From Betaproteobacteria bacterium HGW-Betaproteobacteria-16 (GTDB lineage: Bacteria; Pseudomonadota; Gammaproteobacteria; Burkholderiales; Burkholderiaceae_C), in NCBI GenBank assembly GCA_002840835.1, contig PHCQ01000009.1:60061-124060 (forward strand): a stretch of DNA of 64,000 nucleotides, in the 5' to 3' direction. Below, in pieces: positions 53,423-64,000 of the stretch (positions are counted from its first letter, which is position 1; each line of letters starts with the position of its first letter). Both the position numbers and the translations under genes were made by a program. The notes below the pieces were generated by a model, which saw only the letters and a program-made list of their open reading frames with translations, was not told the DNA's origin and ran no database searches.

Positions 53423-55015
53423 ATGCGCAACAACCTGCCAGTCACCCTGAACGAATTCGTGATCCCAGACGGTGTCAATCTCGTCTCCACCACCGACCTG
53501 CAGAGTCACATCACCTATTGCAACCCCGCCTTTGTGGCGGTGAGCGGCTACGACCGCACCGAACTGATCGGCCAGCCTCACAACCTGGTGCGACACCCCG
53601 ACATGCCTCAGGAAGCCTTCCGGGACATGTGGGAAACCTTGAAGAGCGGCTCCCCCTGGTCCGCACTGGTGAAGAACCGGCGCAAGAACGGCGACCACTA
53701 TTGGGTGATGGCCAATGCCACGCCGGTCGTTGTCAACAGTCAGGTCGTGGGCTACATGTCTGTGCGCACCAAGCCCACCCGTGAACAGGTGCAGGAGGCA
53801 GAGGCCCTCTACACCCGCATGCGCGCCGAGCGTGACAGCGGCAACACCCGCATCGCGCTGCATCGCGGTCGCGTCGTGCGCACCGGCATGCGGGGCCTGC
53901 TGAACCGCCTCACCGAACTCACCCTGGGTCGTGCCATTGGTGGCATCTGTGTGGCGCTGGCCTTGTCCGGTCTGGTCATTGGCAAATTCGCTTCCGGAAT
54001 GAGCAGCACTGCGCAAACGGCGATGGTAATTCCGCTGATTGGCATGGCTGTGCTGGCCGCCTGGCTGCTGCGCCGTTCCATGACAACTCCCCTGCAAAAG
54101 GCGATCCAGTTCGCCAACACCATGGCCGCGGGCGATCTGTCCACCCGGTTTCAGGGGGCTGGCAACGGGGAGTTCGGCGAACTCGCCAAAGCCCTGAACC
54201 AACTGAATGTGAACCTGCAGGCCGTCGTTTCGGACGTGCGCCACGAGGTTGAAGGCGTGCAGGTGGCGTCCAACGAGATTGCCAGTGGCAACCGGGACCT
54301 GTCTTCGCGCACCGAAGCGCAGGCCAGCAGCCTGGAGGAAACCGCTGCCTCAATGGAACAGCTCGCCAGCACAGTCGAGCACAGCACCCAGTCAGCTCGC
54401 GAAGCAGCTTCCCTGTCCCAGCGCGCAGCCACCGTAGCCCGCGAGGGCAATGACGCGATGGGCAAGGTGATCAACACCATGGACGATATCAGCCGCTCGT
54501 CCAGCCGGATCGGCGAGATCATTCAGGTGATCGAGGGCATTTCGTTCCAGACCAACATCCTGGCACTCAATGCGGCCGTGGAAGCCGCCCGCGCTGGTGA
54601 GCAGGGCCGGGGTTTTGCGGTAGTCGCTGCCGAGGTGCGCAGCCTGGCCCAGCGCACCTCCACCGCTGCCAAGGAAATCAAGACGCTGATCGACGAATCG
54701 GCACAGAAAGTGGCGCAGGGAAGCCAGTTGGTGCACAGCACCGGCCAGACCATGAACAACGTGGTGGGCGCCGTGGAGCAGGTCAACGTGCTCATCACCG
54801 ATATCACCAGTGCATCCACCGAACAGTCCATGGGAATTGCACAGATCAACCAAGCGGTGGGTCAGCTCGATTCGGTCACCCAGCAGAACTCGGCCATGGT
54901 GGAAGAGCTCGCGGCCGCCGCCGGCTCCCTGCAGACGCAAGCGGTCGTGGTGCAGGACGCAGTGCAAATCTTCCGCCTCAACAGCCGGGGCAACGTCGCC
55001 ACTGCACGCGCCTGA
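53423..55015 (+). CDS. Aer-like PAS-domain methyl-accepting chemotaxis protein
   Basis: This 530-residue chemoreceptor has an N-terminal PAS domain (about 15-115; HPDMPQEAFRDMWETLKSG and NRRKNGDHYWVMANATPV match the Aer type that binds FAD). A short TM pair (about 178-215), a HAMP segment and the long MA domain follow, with GISFQTNILALNAAVEAARAGEQGRGFAVVAAEVR in its tip, quoted in part. It is expected to sense redox or energy state. The start was chosen at ATG 53423. Confidence 0.88.
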   Translation: MRNNLPVTLNEFVIPDGVNLVSTTDLQSHITYCNPAFVAVSGYDRTELIGQPHNLVRHPDMPQEAFRDMWETLKSGSPWSALVKNRRKNGDHYWVMANATPVVVNSQVVGYMSVRTKPTREQVQEAEALYTRMRAERDSGNTRIALHRGRVVRTGMRGLLNRLTELTLGRAIGGICVALALSGLVIGKFASGMSSTAQTAMVIPLIGMAVLAAWLLRRSMTTPLQKAIQFANTMAAGDLSTRFQGAGNGEFGELAKALNQLNVNLQAVVSDVRHEVEGVQVASNEIASGNRDLSSRTEAQASSLEETAASMEQLASTVEHSTQSAREAASLSQRAATVAREGNDAMGKVINTMDDISRSSSRIGEIIQVIEGISFQTNILALNAAVEAARAGEQGRGFAVVAAEVRSLAQRTSTAAKEIKTLIDESAQKVAQGSQLVHSTGQTMNNVVGAVEQVNVLITDITSASTEQSMGIAQINQAVGQLDSVTQQNSAMVEELAAAAGSLQTQAVVVQDAVQIFRLNSRGNVATARA

Positions 55016-55087
55016 GCCCGGCGTTTCAAACCCGCCGCAGCGCCACCGGAGCCCGGCGTGCGTGTGGCGGCGTGATAACGTAGCGGA

Positions 55088-56425
55088 ATGCCGAAAAACA
55101 TCCGCTACACCCTGCTCTCGCTGCGCGACCTGGTGGCATCGATCGGCCCGTTTGCGCTGCTCACCGTCGCACTGCTGGCCCTCACCTACTGGTGGCTCAA
55201 CCCCACCCCGCCCAAGCGGGTGGTGCTGGCCACCGGCCCCGAACAAAGTGCCTACGACGAGTTTGGCAAACGCTATGCCGAGGCCCTGAAGCGCTATGGC
55301 ATCGAGGTCGAACTGCTGCGCTCGGAAGGCTCTTCAGACAACCTGGCACTGCTGCGCAGCGGCCAGGCCGACCTCGGGTTTGTACAGGGCGGCACGGCCG
55401 ACATCGGCTTCGACGACGAAGACGCCATCACCTCGCTGGGCAGCCTGTTTGTGGAGCCGCTCTGGCTGTTCTACCGCGAAGACGCAGCGCAACGCCTGCA
55501 CCAGTCCGACACGGTGAGCCACCTTTCCGAGCTGCGTGGTTGGCATGTGAACGTGGGCACGGCCGGCAGCGGGGTGCCGCGCCTGTTTTCCACCCTGCTG
55601 GATGTGAACCGCATCCCGCCCGGCTCGCTTCAGTTGAGCGAAATGGAACAGACACCGGCCACCGTGGCCTTCCTGGATGGACAGATCGACGCGGTGGTCT
55701 TTGCTTCGGCACCCGAGTCGCTGATGGTGCAGATGTTGTTGCAGACCCCCGGCATCCGCCTGCTGGATTTCGCGCAGAGCGAAGCCTATTCGCGTCGCTT
55801 CGGCTACCTTACACCGGTGGTACTGCCTCAAGGCGTGGTCGACCTGGCCGCCAACAATCCACAGCAGGACGTTCGCCTGGTGGCATCCACCACCAGCCTG
55901 CTTGCCAGCACAGAAACCCATCCGGCCATCCTGCAGCTGTTCGCCCAGACGGCCACCCAGCTGCACGGTGGCGCAGGCTGGTTCAGCCGCACCCGCGAGT
56001 ACCCCAGCCTGGAACACACCGAAGTGCCGGTGTCACAGGAAGCGGTGCGCGCGATCACCAACGGGCCGCCTTTCCTCCAGCGCTACCTGCCCTTCTGGAT
56101 GGCCAACCTGATCGAACGCATGTGGCTCGCCATGGGCCTGATCATCGCCCTGGCCCTGCCCCTCTCCCGCGTCGTGCCACCGCTCTACACCTTCCGCATC
56201 CGCTCCCGCGTGTTCCGCTGGTACGCCGAACTGCGCGACATCGAACAACGCGCCGAAGCCCAGGGTGACAACGAGGGCGACACGGTGCAATCCCTGCTGG
56301 ACCAACTGGACACCCTGGAAAGCAAAGCCGAAAAAATCGTGGTGCCCCTCTCCCACACCGACGAACTCTACGCGTTGCGCAACAACATTCATCTGGTGAG
56401 AAAAAAGCTACTCAGGAAGACTTGA
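55088..56425 (+). CDS. TAXI-family solute-binding protein with two TM anchors
   Basis: This 445-residue protein has an N-terminal TM helix (about 18-37), a periplasmic TAXI domain (VVLATGPEQSAYDEF, RSGQADLGFVQGG, NVGTAGSGVPRLFS), then a second TM helix (about 343-362) and a cytoplasmic coiled-coil tail (about 375-445). Most TAXI proteins are secreted partners of TRAP transporters; this one is anchored and no TRAP membrane subunit is adjacent. It may sense or signal instead of transporting. Confidence 0.82.
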   Translation: MPKNIRYTLLSLRDLVASIGPFALLTVALLALTYWWLNPTPPKRVVLATGPEQSAYDEFGKRYAEALKRYGIEVELLRSEGSSDNLALLRSGQADLGFVQGGTADIGFDDEDAITSLGSLFVEPLWLFYREDAAQRLHQSDTVSHLSELRGWHVNVGTAGSGVPRLFSTLLDVNRIPPGSLQLSEMEQTPATVAFLDGQIDAVVFASAPESLMVQMLLQTPGIRLLDFAQSEAYSRRFGYLTPVVLPQGVVDLAANNPQQDVRLVASTTSLLASTETHPAILQLFAQTATQLHGGAGWFSRTREYPSLEHTEVPVSQEAVRAITNGPPFLQRYLPFWMANLIERMWLAMGLIIALALPLSRVVPPLYTFRIRSRVFRWYAELRDIEQRAEAQGDNEGDTVQSLLDQLDTLESKAEKIVVPLSHTDELYALRNNIHLVRKKLLRKT

Positions 56426-56483
56426 CCGAACGCCACAGCGCCGAGTGTTGAGTCAAACCAAGCCTCCGGGGCGCGTGCATTGT

Positions 56484-56585
56484 TCCAAGGGCACCGAGGA
56501 ACCGGCTTCGCCGGGCCTGGGGTGCCGCCCCCCTCCAAGCCGAAGGCGCCAGAGAGGGGGGTGACGCGAAGCGGCGCGGGGGGAG
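56484..56585 (-). repeat. Structured intergenic repeat, copy 8
   Basis: This copy abuts the DUF1631 stop codon in that gene's orientation, in a convergent gap. Outer stem GGCACC/GGTGCC (56490-56495, 56521-56526), inner stem CCGGC-GAA-GCCGG, and the long C-run/G-run hairpin. The outer stem is a compensated variant of copies 3 and 4. Confidence 0.9.
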
Positions 56586-58664
56586 CTACCCGCCCTTACT
56601 GCTGTTGATCCAAGCCTGCCGCGCGATCTCGTCCAGCGCCTCGTCGATCACGCCGTGGTTGGCCACCACGCGCAGGCGGTTGTTCGCGAGCAGGTTGTCC
56701 AGACCGCGCCGGGTCATCGACAGGGATCGGCCATTGGCTGCCGTGAACAGGAACATGGTGTTGTGCGGGCTGGCCCAGGTGAGCTGCGCGCGCAGGGGTT
56801 GCCCTTCGTGCCAGACATCCACCCAGGTGCCCACGGAAATGGCCTGGTTTTTTTCCGCCATTTCGAACTTGATGTCGGCCCAGTCGCGCTGCATCGGCTG
56901 GGTGTCCTGGAACGAAGGCTGGGTCGTGCTTTCCAGGAAGGCATCCTCCATGAAACCTGAGTCCTTGGCCTCCACAGGATGAATCCAGGGCTCCAGGTCT
57001 TCCTCGACCTGCAGGCTGATCGGCGGCTCTAGCTGGATTTCGGGTCGCTGGGTTTTGTAGGCCGCTTCGTGCAGGCCCATCAGCGTCTGAAAAAAGGCTT
57101 CGCTCTGGTCGCGCGGGTAGTCGATCGAATCCAGGCCTTCGCGCAAGGTGCGCAGCACACCCGGGATCACCTTGATCAGGCGCGGGCGGTTGCGGCTGGC
57201 CTGTGCCAGCTGGCTCGACCAGAGCAGGTCGGGGAGAATGTCGGTGTACCTCATGGCTGCGGAGCCCGAAGGGGACATGTCTGCTGAATGGGTGTCCGGC
57301 ATGTCGATGCGCGCCTGTGCCACCACCTGAGCCCATGGCCCGGTCAGAAACCGGCGCACCACTCCCGGCACGCGATCAAAGTCGGTGCGTGCGCGGAATT
57401 CATTCGCCACACGCTCGGCCAGCATGTTGCGCTGCTCCACCCGCACCAGGGTCTTCACGGCCAGCCCTCTGGCTTGCGCCTGTTCAGGCGCCAGCGCTTG
57501 CGACTGCGTCAGCTCTTCCAGCAACTTGGGAAACCGGCTGGCCAGATCCGCCCCAGGCTTTTCCAGCGCGCGCTGGATGCCCCGCACCTGACGCGCAAAC
57601 GGTTCGTAGCCCGGGTCCTGCTCGCTGGTATAGGCGAGACTGCGTGCCGTGACCGTGTCCAGCAATCGACGGGCAGGATTCTGGCGATCGGCAAAAAAAC
57701 GGGGATCGCTGCGGGCGAGCTGCAGGAGTGCCGGCTTCATGTCGAGCAGCACCTGCCGCACGGACGGCATCAGGCGCTTGTCTTCATGAATGCGTTTGAG
57801 CATAAAGGTGACCACCTCGGCCGCCAGCGTGCGCACCATCGCATTGCCCGAGCCCGACACGCCCTGATCGCTGGGACGGTCTCCCGACTGGTCCAGATTG
57901 CCGATCAGCAATTGATGCAGGTGGTCGAGCGTCAGCAGCGCGTTGGAGCCCAGCACGGAATCGGCGGTGACGGACTCGGTGTGAACCGGCGCTTTGGGCG
58001 GACTGCGCACGTCCGGCGCCTGTATCAGGTTGTAGCCCGCTGGCCGCACCCCCAAGCCATCCAGCTGCCGGCTCAGGTGGGCGTACATTTTCTGCAACTC
58101 ACCACCCAGTGCCACAGCGCCCATCTGCAGCCAGCGCGAACGCACCACGGGATCCACATGCAGGCCGTTGATGGCGCGCATCAGGGCGCCGATCACGACC
58201 TCGGTGCGCAAAGGGTTGGACTCGGGGCGCACCATGGCATGCCCTTGGACACTGCTCATCAGGGTGTTGAGCGCCACCAGCTCTTCATCGGCGGCCATTT
58301 TGACGACCTGCTGCACCCTGGCCAGCTCGACCGTTTCCTGCACCTGCTCATCACCCATGAGCTCCAGTTCGTCGAAGCTCAGCGTTGAAAGCTTGCGAGC
58401 TGACGTGCCGCCATCCGCAGCCAGCGACACATGGACGGCCTCGGCAAAAAACTCCAGGAACCGGGAGGTGATGCGGTCCCGGTAGCCGTCCAGCGTGGTT
58501 CTGGCCTCGACCAGGGCCTGTTTTTCCTGGAGGCCCGCCACCGTGCCTTCGCGCTGGTACAAGGCATCCCGCAGCTTGTCGAGCCAGCGAGGCGTCCACT
58601 CACGGGTCTGGGCAAGGGCTTCTCTCAGGCAGGCATCAAAGGCCTGTGTATTGCTGGCATCCAT
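56586..58664 (-). CDS. DUF1631 family protein
   Basis: This 692-residue soluble, mainly helical protein belongs to the large DUF1631 family that is widespread in Burkholderiales and Pseudomonas. Features include LSFDELELMGDEQVQETVEL near the N-terminus and the C-terminal WVDVWHEGQPLRAQLTWASPHNTMFLF, which resembles a PilZ-like barrel. The function is unknown. It is monocistronic. Confidence 0.82.
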   Translation of the reverse strand: MDASNTQAFDACLREALAQTREWTPRWLDKLRDALYQREGTVAGLQEKQALVEARTTLDGYRDRITSRFLEFFAEAVHVSLAADGGTSARKLSTLSFDELELMGDEQVQETVELARVQQVVKMAADEELVALNTLMSSVQGHAMVRPESNPLRTEVVIGALMRAINGLHVDPVVRSRWLQMGAVALGGELQKMYAHLSRQLDGLGVRPAGYNLIQAPDVRSPPKAPVHTESVTADSVLGSNALLTLDHLHQLLIGNLDQSGDRPSDQGVSGSGNAMVRTLAAEVVTFMLKRIHEDKRLMPSVRQVLLDMKPALLQLARSDPRFFADRQNPARRLLDTVTARSLAYTSEQDPGYEPFARQVRGIQRALEKPGADLASRFPKLLEELTQSQALAPEQAQARGLAVKTLVRVEQRNMLAERVANEFRARTDFDRVPGVVRRFLTGPWAQVVAQARIDMPDTHSADMSPSGSAAMRYTDILPDLLWSSQLAQASRNRPRLIKVIPGVLRTLREGLDSIDYPRDQSEAFFQTLMGLHEAAYKTQRPEIQLEPPISLQVEEDLEPWIHPVEAKDSGFMEDAFLESTTQPSFQDTQPMQRDWADIKFEMAEKNQAISVGTWVDVWHEGQPLRAQLTWASPHNTMFLFTAANGRSLSMTRRGLDNLLANNRLRVVANHGVIDEALDEIARQAWINSSKGG

Positions 58665-58768
58665 GCGGCGGATCTGCTTTCTTCTCCAACGTGGGGCTGT
58701 TTGGCGCCCATTATGTCGAACAAACGCAGAAGCGAATGCCTTGTGCAGGGATGAAAAAGCGATTCAGT

Positions 58769-59314
58769 TCAGGGTTTTTGCAACAGTGCCCGCCAGCCGT
58801 CAGCGCCCAGATCACGCAGCGTTTTCAGGTTGCGTTCCACGATGGCTTCTGCATCTCCGCCTTCTGACGCCACCGCCCGCTCCACGCTGTCCTCTCGCAA
58901 CAGGTGCAGCACCGGGTACGGCGCCCGATTGGTGAAATTGGTCACATCGTCAGCATCGGTGCCTTCGAACTGGAAGTCCGGGTGGAAATGCGCCACCTGG
59001 ATCACGCCCTCCAGTTCATGCTCGGCAACCACGTCGTCCACCACGTTCTGGAAATCATTGAAGACCTCGAAATGCGGAAAAAGGGTCGGGTGCACCAGCA
59101 AGGTGGTGTCGATCTGATCGGCAGGCGTGTTTACCAGCAAATCGAGCTCACGGTCCAGATCATCGAGAAACGCATCCAGATGCCGCGCCTGACTCACCAC
59201 GATACGCACCTGGTTCTTCACATACACCGAGCGCGCAAACGGACACAGATTCAAACCGATGACGGCCTTCTCCAGCCAGCGGCGGGTATCGGCAAGGACT
59301 TGTTCTTCGGTCAT
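58769..59314 (-). CDS. DUF1415 domain protein
   Basis: This 181-residue protein equals the typical DUF1415 length and contains WLEKAVIGLNLCPFA, TTLLVHPTLFPHFEVF and VAHFHPDFQF. Its function is unknown. Start set at MTEEQVLADT; the track ORF runs upstream through the repeat and into ettA on the same strand in another frame. It follows ettA with a repeat copy between. Confidence 0.85.
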   Translation of the reverse strand: MTEEQVLADTRRWLEKAVIGLNLCPFARSVYVKNQVRIVVSQARHLDAFLDDLDRELDLLVNTPADQIDTTLLVHPTLFPHFEVFNDFQNVVDDVVAEHELEGVIQVAHFHPDFQFEGTDADDVTNFTNRAPYPVLHLLREDSVERAVASEGGDAEAIVERNLKTLRDLGADGWRALLQKP

Positions 59315-59362
59315 GGGAAGAGTCAACACAAAAAGTGGTAGCGCGAAGCGCGGCAGGGGAGA

Positions 59363-59472
59363 TTCAGAGCTTTTCCGGAGCGACGTGCCTTCGTTCCAGA
59401 GATACCGAGGATCCGGCTTCGCCGGCCCAAGGTATCGCCCCCTTGAGGGGGTCGCGCGAAGCGCGGCGGGGG
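59363..59472 (-). repeat. Structured intergenic repeat, copy 9a (ettA 3' side)
   Basis: Beginning six bases after the ettA stop (minus strand), this copy has GCGCTTCGCGC, CCCCCTCAAGGGGG, outer stem GATACC/GGTATC (59401-59406, 59431-59436), inner stem CCGGC-GAA-GCCGG and the CGCTCCGGA tail. A partial second 5' piece (CGCGCTTCGCG) follows at about 59342-59356. Confidence 0.9.
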
Positions 59473-59477
59473 TGGGT

Positions 59478-61139
<1,662 letters not shown>

Positions 61140-61446
61140 GGGAGTTTCGCCTGAGATAGCCGCGGCCAGGAGGGCCGCGCAACCCTGGATTATCCCCTCA
61201 GAGCTTGCATCGCCTTCGTCAGGGCGCCTTCAAAGCGGCGAATCGCGCACTCGTGCGACAATACGGGCTGTTGGGCACATCAGTTGGCCCGGCACCAGCC
61301 TTTTGCTGGGGTGAGCGCAATTCACTTGCTGCCACCAACTTCCTGAATCCATCTGCCCCAGACTGACCGGGACCCGCTTCCAACAAAGAGGCGACGACCG
61401 GAGTGGCCGATGCCCCCAGCGCCCTGGACGGGCGCCTCAAAAAACA
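61140..61446 (+). other. Divergent gap and probable long leader of the rhlE-type helicase
   Basis: This 307-bp gap separates ettA (minus) from the helicase gene (plus). It includes a small stem (CCAGC-CTTTT-GCTGG near 61295) but no ORF or terminator. A long leader would fit cold-shock or autoregulated DEAD-box helicase genes; this is inference. Confidence 0.4.
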
Positions 61447-63255
<1,809 letters not shown>

Positions 63256-63261
63256 CAGGCT

Positions 63262-63374
63262 ACCCCCCGCGCCGCTTCGCGTCACCCCCCTGGAAGGGGG
63301 GCGATGCCTTGGACCGGCGGAGCCGGATCTTCGGCATCTCTGGATCAGGCACTTCGCTCCGGAAGCGGGCTGGT
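63262..63374 (+). repeat. Structured intergenic repeat, copy 9b (after rhlE)
   Basis: This copy starts seven bases after the rhlE stop. It has CGCGCCGCTTCGCG, CCCCCCTGGAAGGGGGG, outer stem GATGCC/GGCATC, inner stem CCGGC-GGA-GCCGG and tail CACTTCGCTCCGGA, and fills the convergent gap to the cupin gene. Confidence 0.92.
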
Positions 63375-63755
63375 CTACCTCACGAACACCGTGACGAGCG
63401 GCTCGTCACCCACCTGTCGGCTCCTGTGGCCGTGCACTTGCGGGTCAAACTCCGCACCTGCGGGCAGGGTGTCGGCTGAATAAAAGTGCTGGCCGGGTCC
63501 GAAGACGCGGGTGCTGCCGTCTTGCAGTCCAATCTCCATCTCTCCCTGCAGCACGAACAGCCATTGCGGTGTTCCCGTGCAATGGAATTCGCTGCGAAAA
63601 CCCACCGGGCTTTGGCGCAGTTGCAGCACCGTTGCAGGCATCGGGGGTGACAGGCGCGCAGCGGGTGAACCCTCGCTCAGTTCAATGGTTTCTTCGCGAA
63701 AGCGGGCGCGGCCATCGGTATCGGTGAACAGGACGACTTGCGTGAATGTGGTCAT
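63375..63755 (-). CDS. Cupin-fold protein
   Basis: This 126-residue protein has a double-stranded beta-helix cupin core (EFHCTGTPQWLFVLQGEMEIGLQDGSTRVFGPGQHF), quoted in part, with a shortened set of metal ligands. The start at MTTFTQVVL was chosen over the track start. Cupins bind metals and small acids; the ligand is unknown. Confidence 0.75.
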   Translation of the reverse strand: MTTFTQVVLFTDTDGRARFREETIELSEGSPAARLSPPMPATVLQLRQSPVGFRSEFHCTGTPQWLFVLQGEMEIGLQDGSTRVFGPGQHFYSADTLPAGAEFDPQVHGHRSRQVGDEPLVTVFVR

Positions 63756-63802
63756 GGTGGCCCTCGGTGATGAGCGGGTTGTACCAGACCCACGAGGCAA
63801 AT

Positions 63803-63831
63803 AGCCCGGGGCCTTTGCAGGCCGCCGGGCT
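63803..63831 (-). terminator. Hairpin 3' of the DUF4148 gene
   Basis: AGCCCGG and CCGGGCT form a 7-bp stem with internal GGCC/GGCC pairing just downstream of the DUF4148 stop on the minus strand. There is only a short T-run (ATTTG), so it may be a terminator or a 3'-stabilising stem. Confidence 0.5.
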
Positions 63832-63855
63832 TGAGGCGCTTTCGCCAGACCTCGA

Positions 63856-64000
63856 TCAGTTGACCGGGTACTCGTTGCCGTTGACGTTCAGGCTACCGTC
63901 TCGGCGAGCCTGGGCCAGTTCGGCGCGCACTTCTGCGCGGGTCTTGCCCTGGGCGGTCACTTCGGTGGGGTACAGATCGGGGTTGATCTGCTTGGCCGTC
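63856..64000 (-). CDS. DUF4148 domain protein, C-terminal part
   Basis: The minus-strand frame runs off the window end and the visible 47 residues end in KTRAEVRAELAQARRDGSL and NGNEYPVN, the DUF4148 signature common in Burkholderiales as small exported proteins. The N-terminus with the signal peptide lies outside the window. It was not in the ORF track because it is cut off. Confidence 0.8.
   Translation of the reverse strand, partial: TAKQINPDLYPTEVTAQGKTRAEVRAELAQARRDGSLNVNGNEYPVN

Overview
The window is high-GC, densely coded chromosomal DNA with no rRNA, tRNA, phage, transposase or CRISPR array that I can see. The gene content points to the betaproteobacterial order Burkholderiales, most likely family Comamonadaceae. 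The evidence is a BktB-type thiolase closely resembling the Ralstonia one, an AapJQMP amino-acid transporter, a DUF1631 protein, a DUF4148 protein, chrBA and an SbtA-type transporter. A Hydrogenophaga-like facultative autotroph is my best guess; this is inference from gene content and style, not from a database search.

Layout. 1-5.5 kb: end of a DUF938 gene, a TerB-like protein, an RcnB-family periplasmic protein, a thioredoxin-fold lipoprotein, a 46-codon gene missing from the ORF track, DUF427 and DUF4399 proteins, a carboxymuconolactone decarboxylase-family protein, the YlqF GTPase and an SRPBCC protein. 5.7-15.1 kb: a 2Fe-2S ferredoxin, a dienelactone hydrolase, gshA, dusC, FecR-domain and OmpA-like proteins, an RluA-type pseudouridine synthase, an SDR, a histidine phosphatase and bktB. 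15.2-27.8 kb: a RavA/ViaA-like AAA+VWA pair, a core methionine synthase, a truncated haemoglobin with a small partner gene, a large SARP-like (BTAD-ATPase-TPR) regulator and a three-gene ABC/HlyD efflux operon. 27.9-30.7 kb: chrB, chrA and a rhodanese-like protein without its catalytic cysteine. 30.8-37.3 kb: a 2OG-Fe dioxygenase, a haemerythrin, two membrane proteins, acuI and an acyl-CoA synthetase. 37.4-43.4 kb: aapJQMP with a candidate sigma-54 promoter, then a glycerophosphodiesterase. 43.4-48 kb: an AGCS symporter, a quinone reductase and a LysR regulator divergent from sbtA. 47.9-53.2 kb: a MerR regulator divergent from a copper cassette (His-rich protein, TolC-like protein, multicopper oxidase, cupredoxin, DUF411, CusF). 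53.3-64 kb: an Aer-like chemoreceptor with a candidate FliA promoter, a TAXI protein, DUF1631, DUF1415, ettA, an rhlE-type helicase, a cupin and a partial DUF4148 gene.

The most striking unexplained signal is a family of about nine intergenic repeats of roughly 65-125 bp. They lie just 3' of stop codons and almost always point the same way relative to the upstream gene. Each encodes a C-run/G-run hairpin followed by a nested hairpin. The outer stem changes in compensating pairs between copies (GATGCC/GGCATC, GACACC/GGTGTC, GGCACC/GGTGCC, GATACC/GGTATC, GGCATC/GATGCC), which indicates selection for a structure, probably in the mRNA 3' region. One copy splits aapM from aapP inside an operon.
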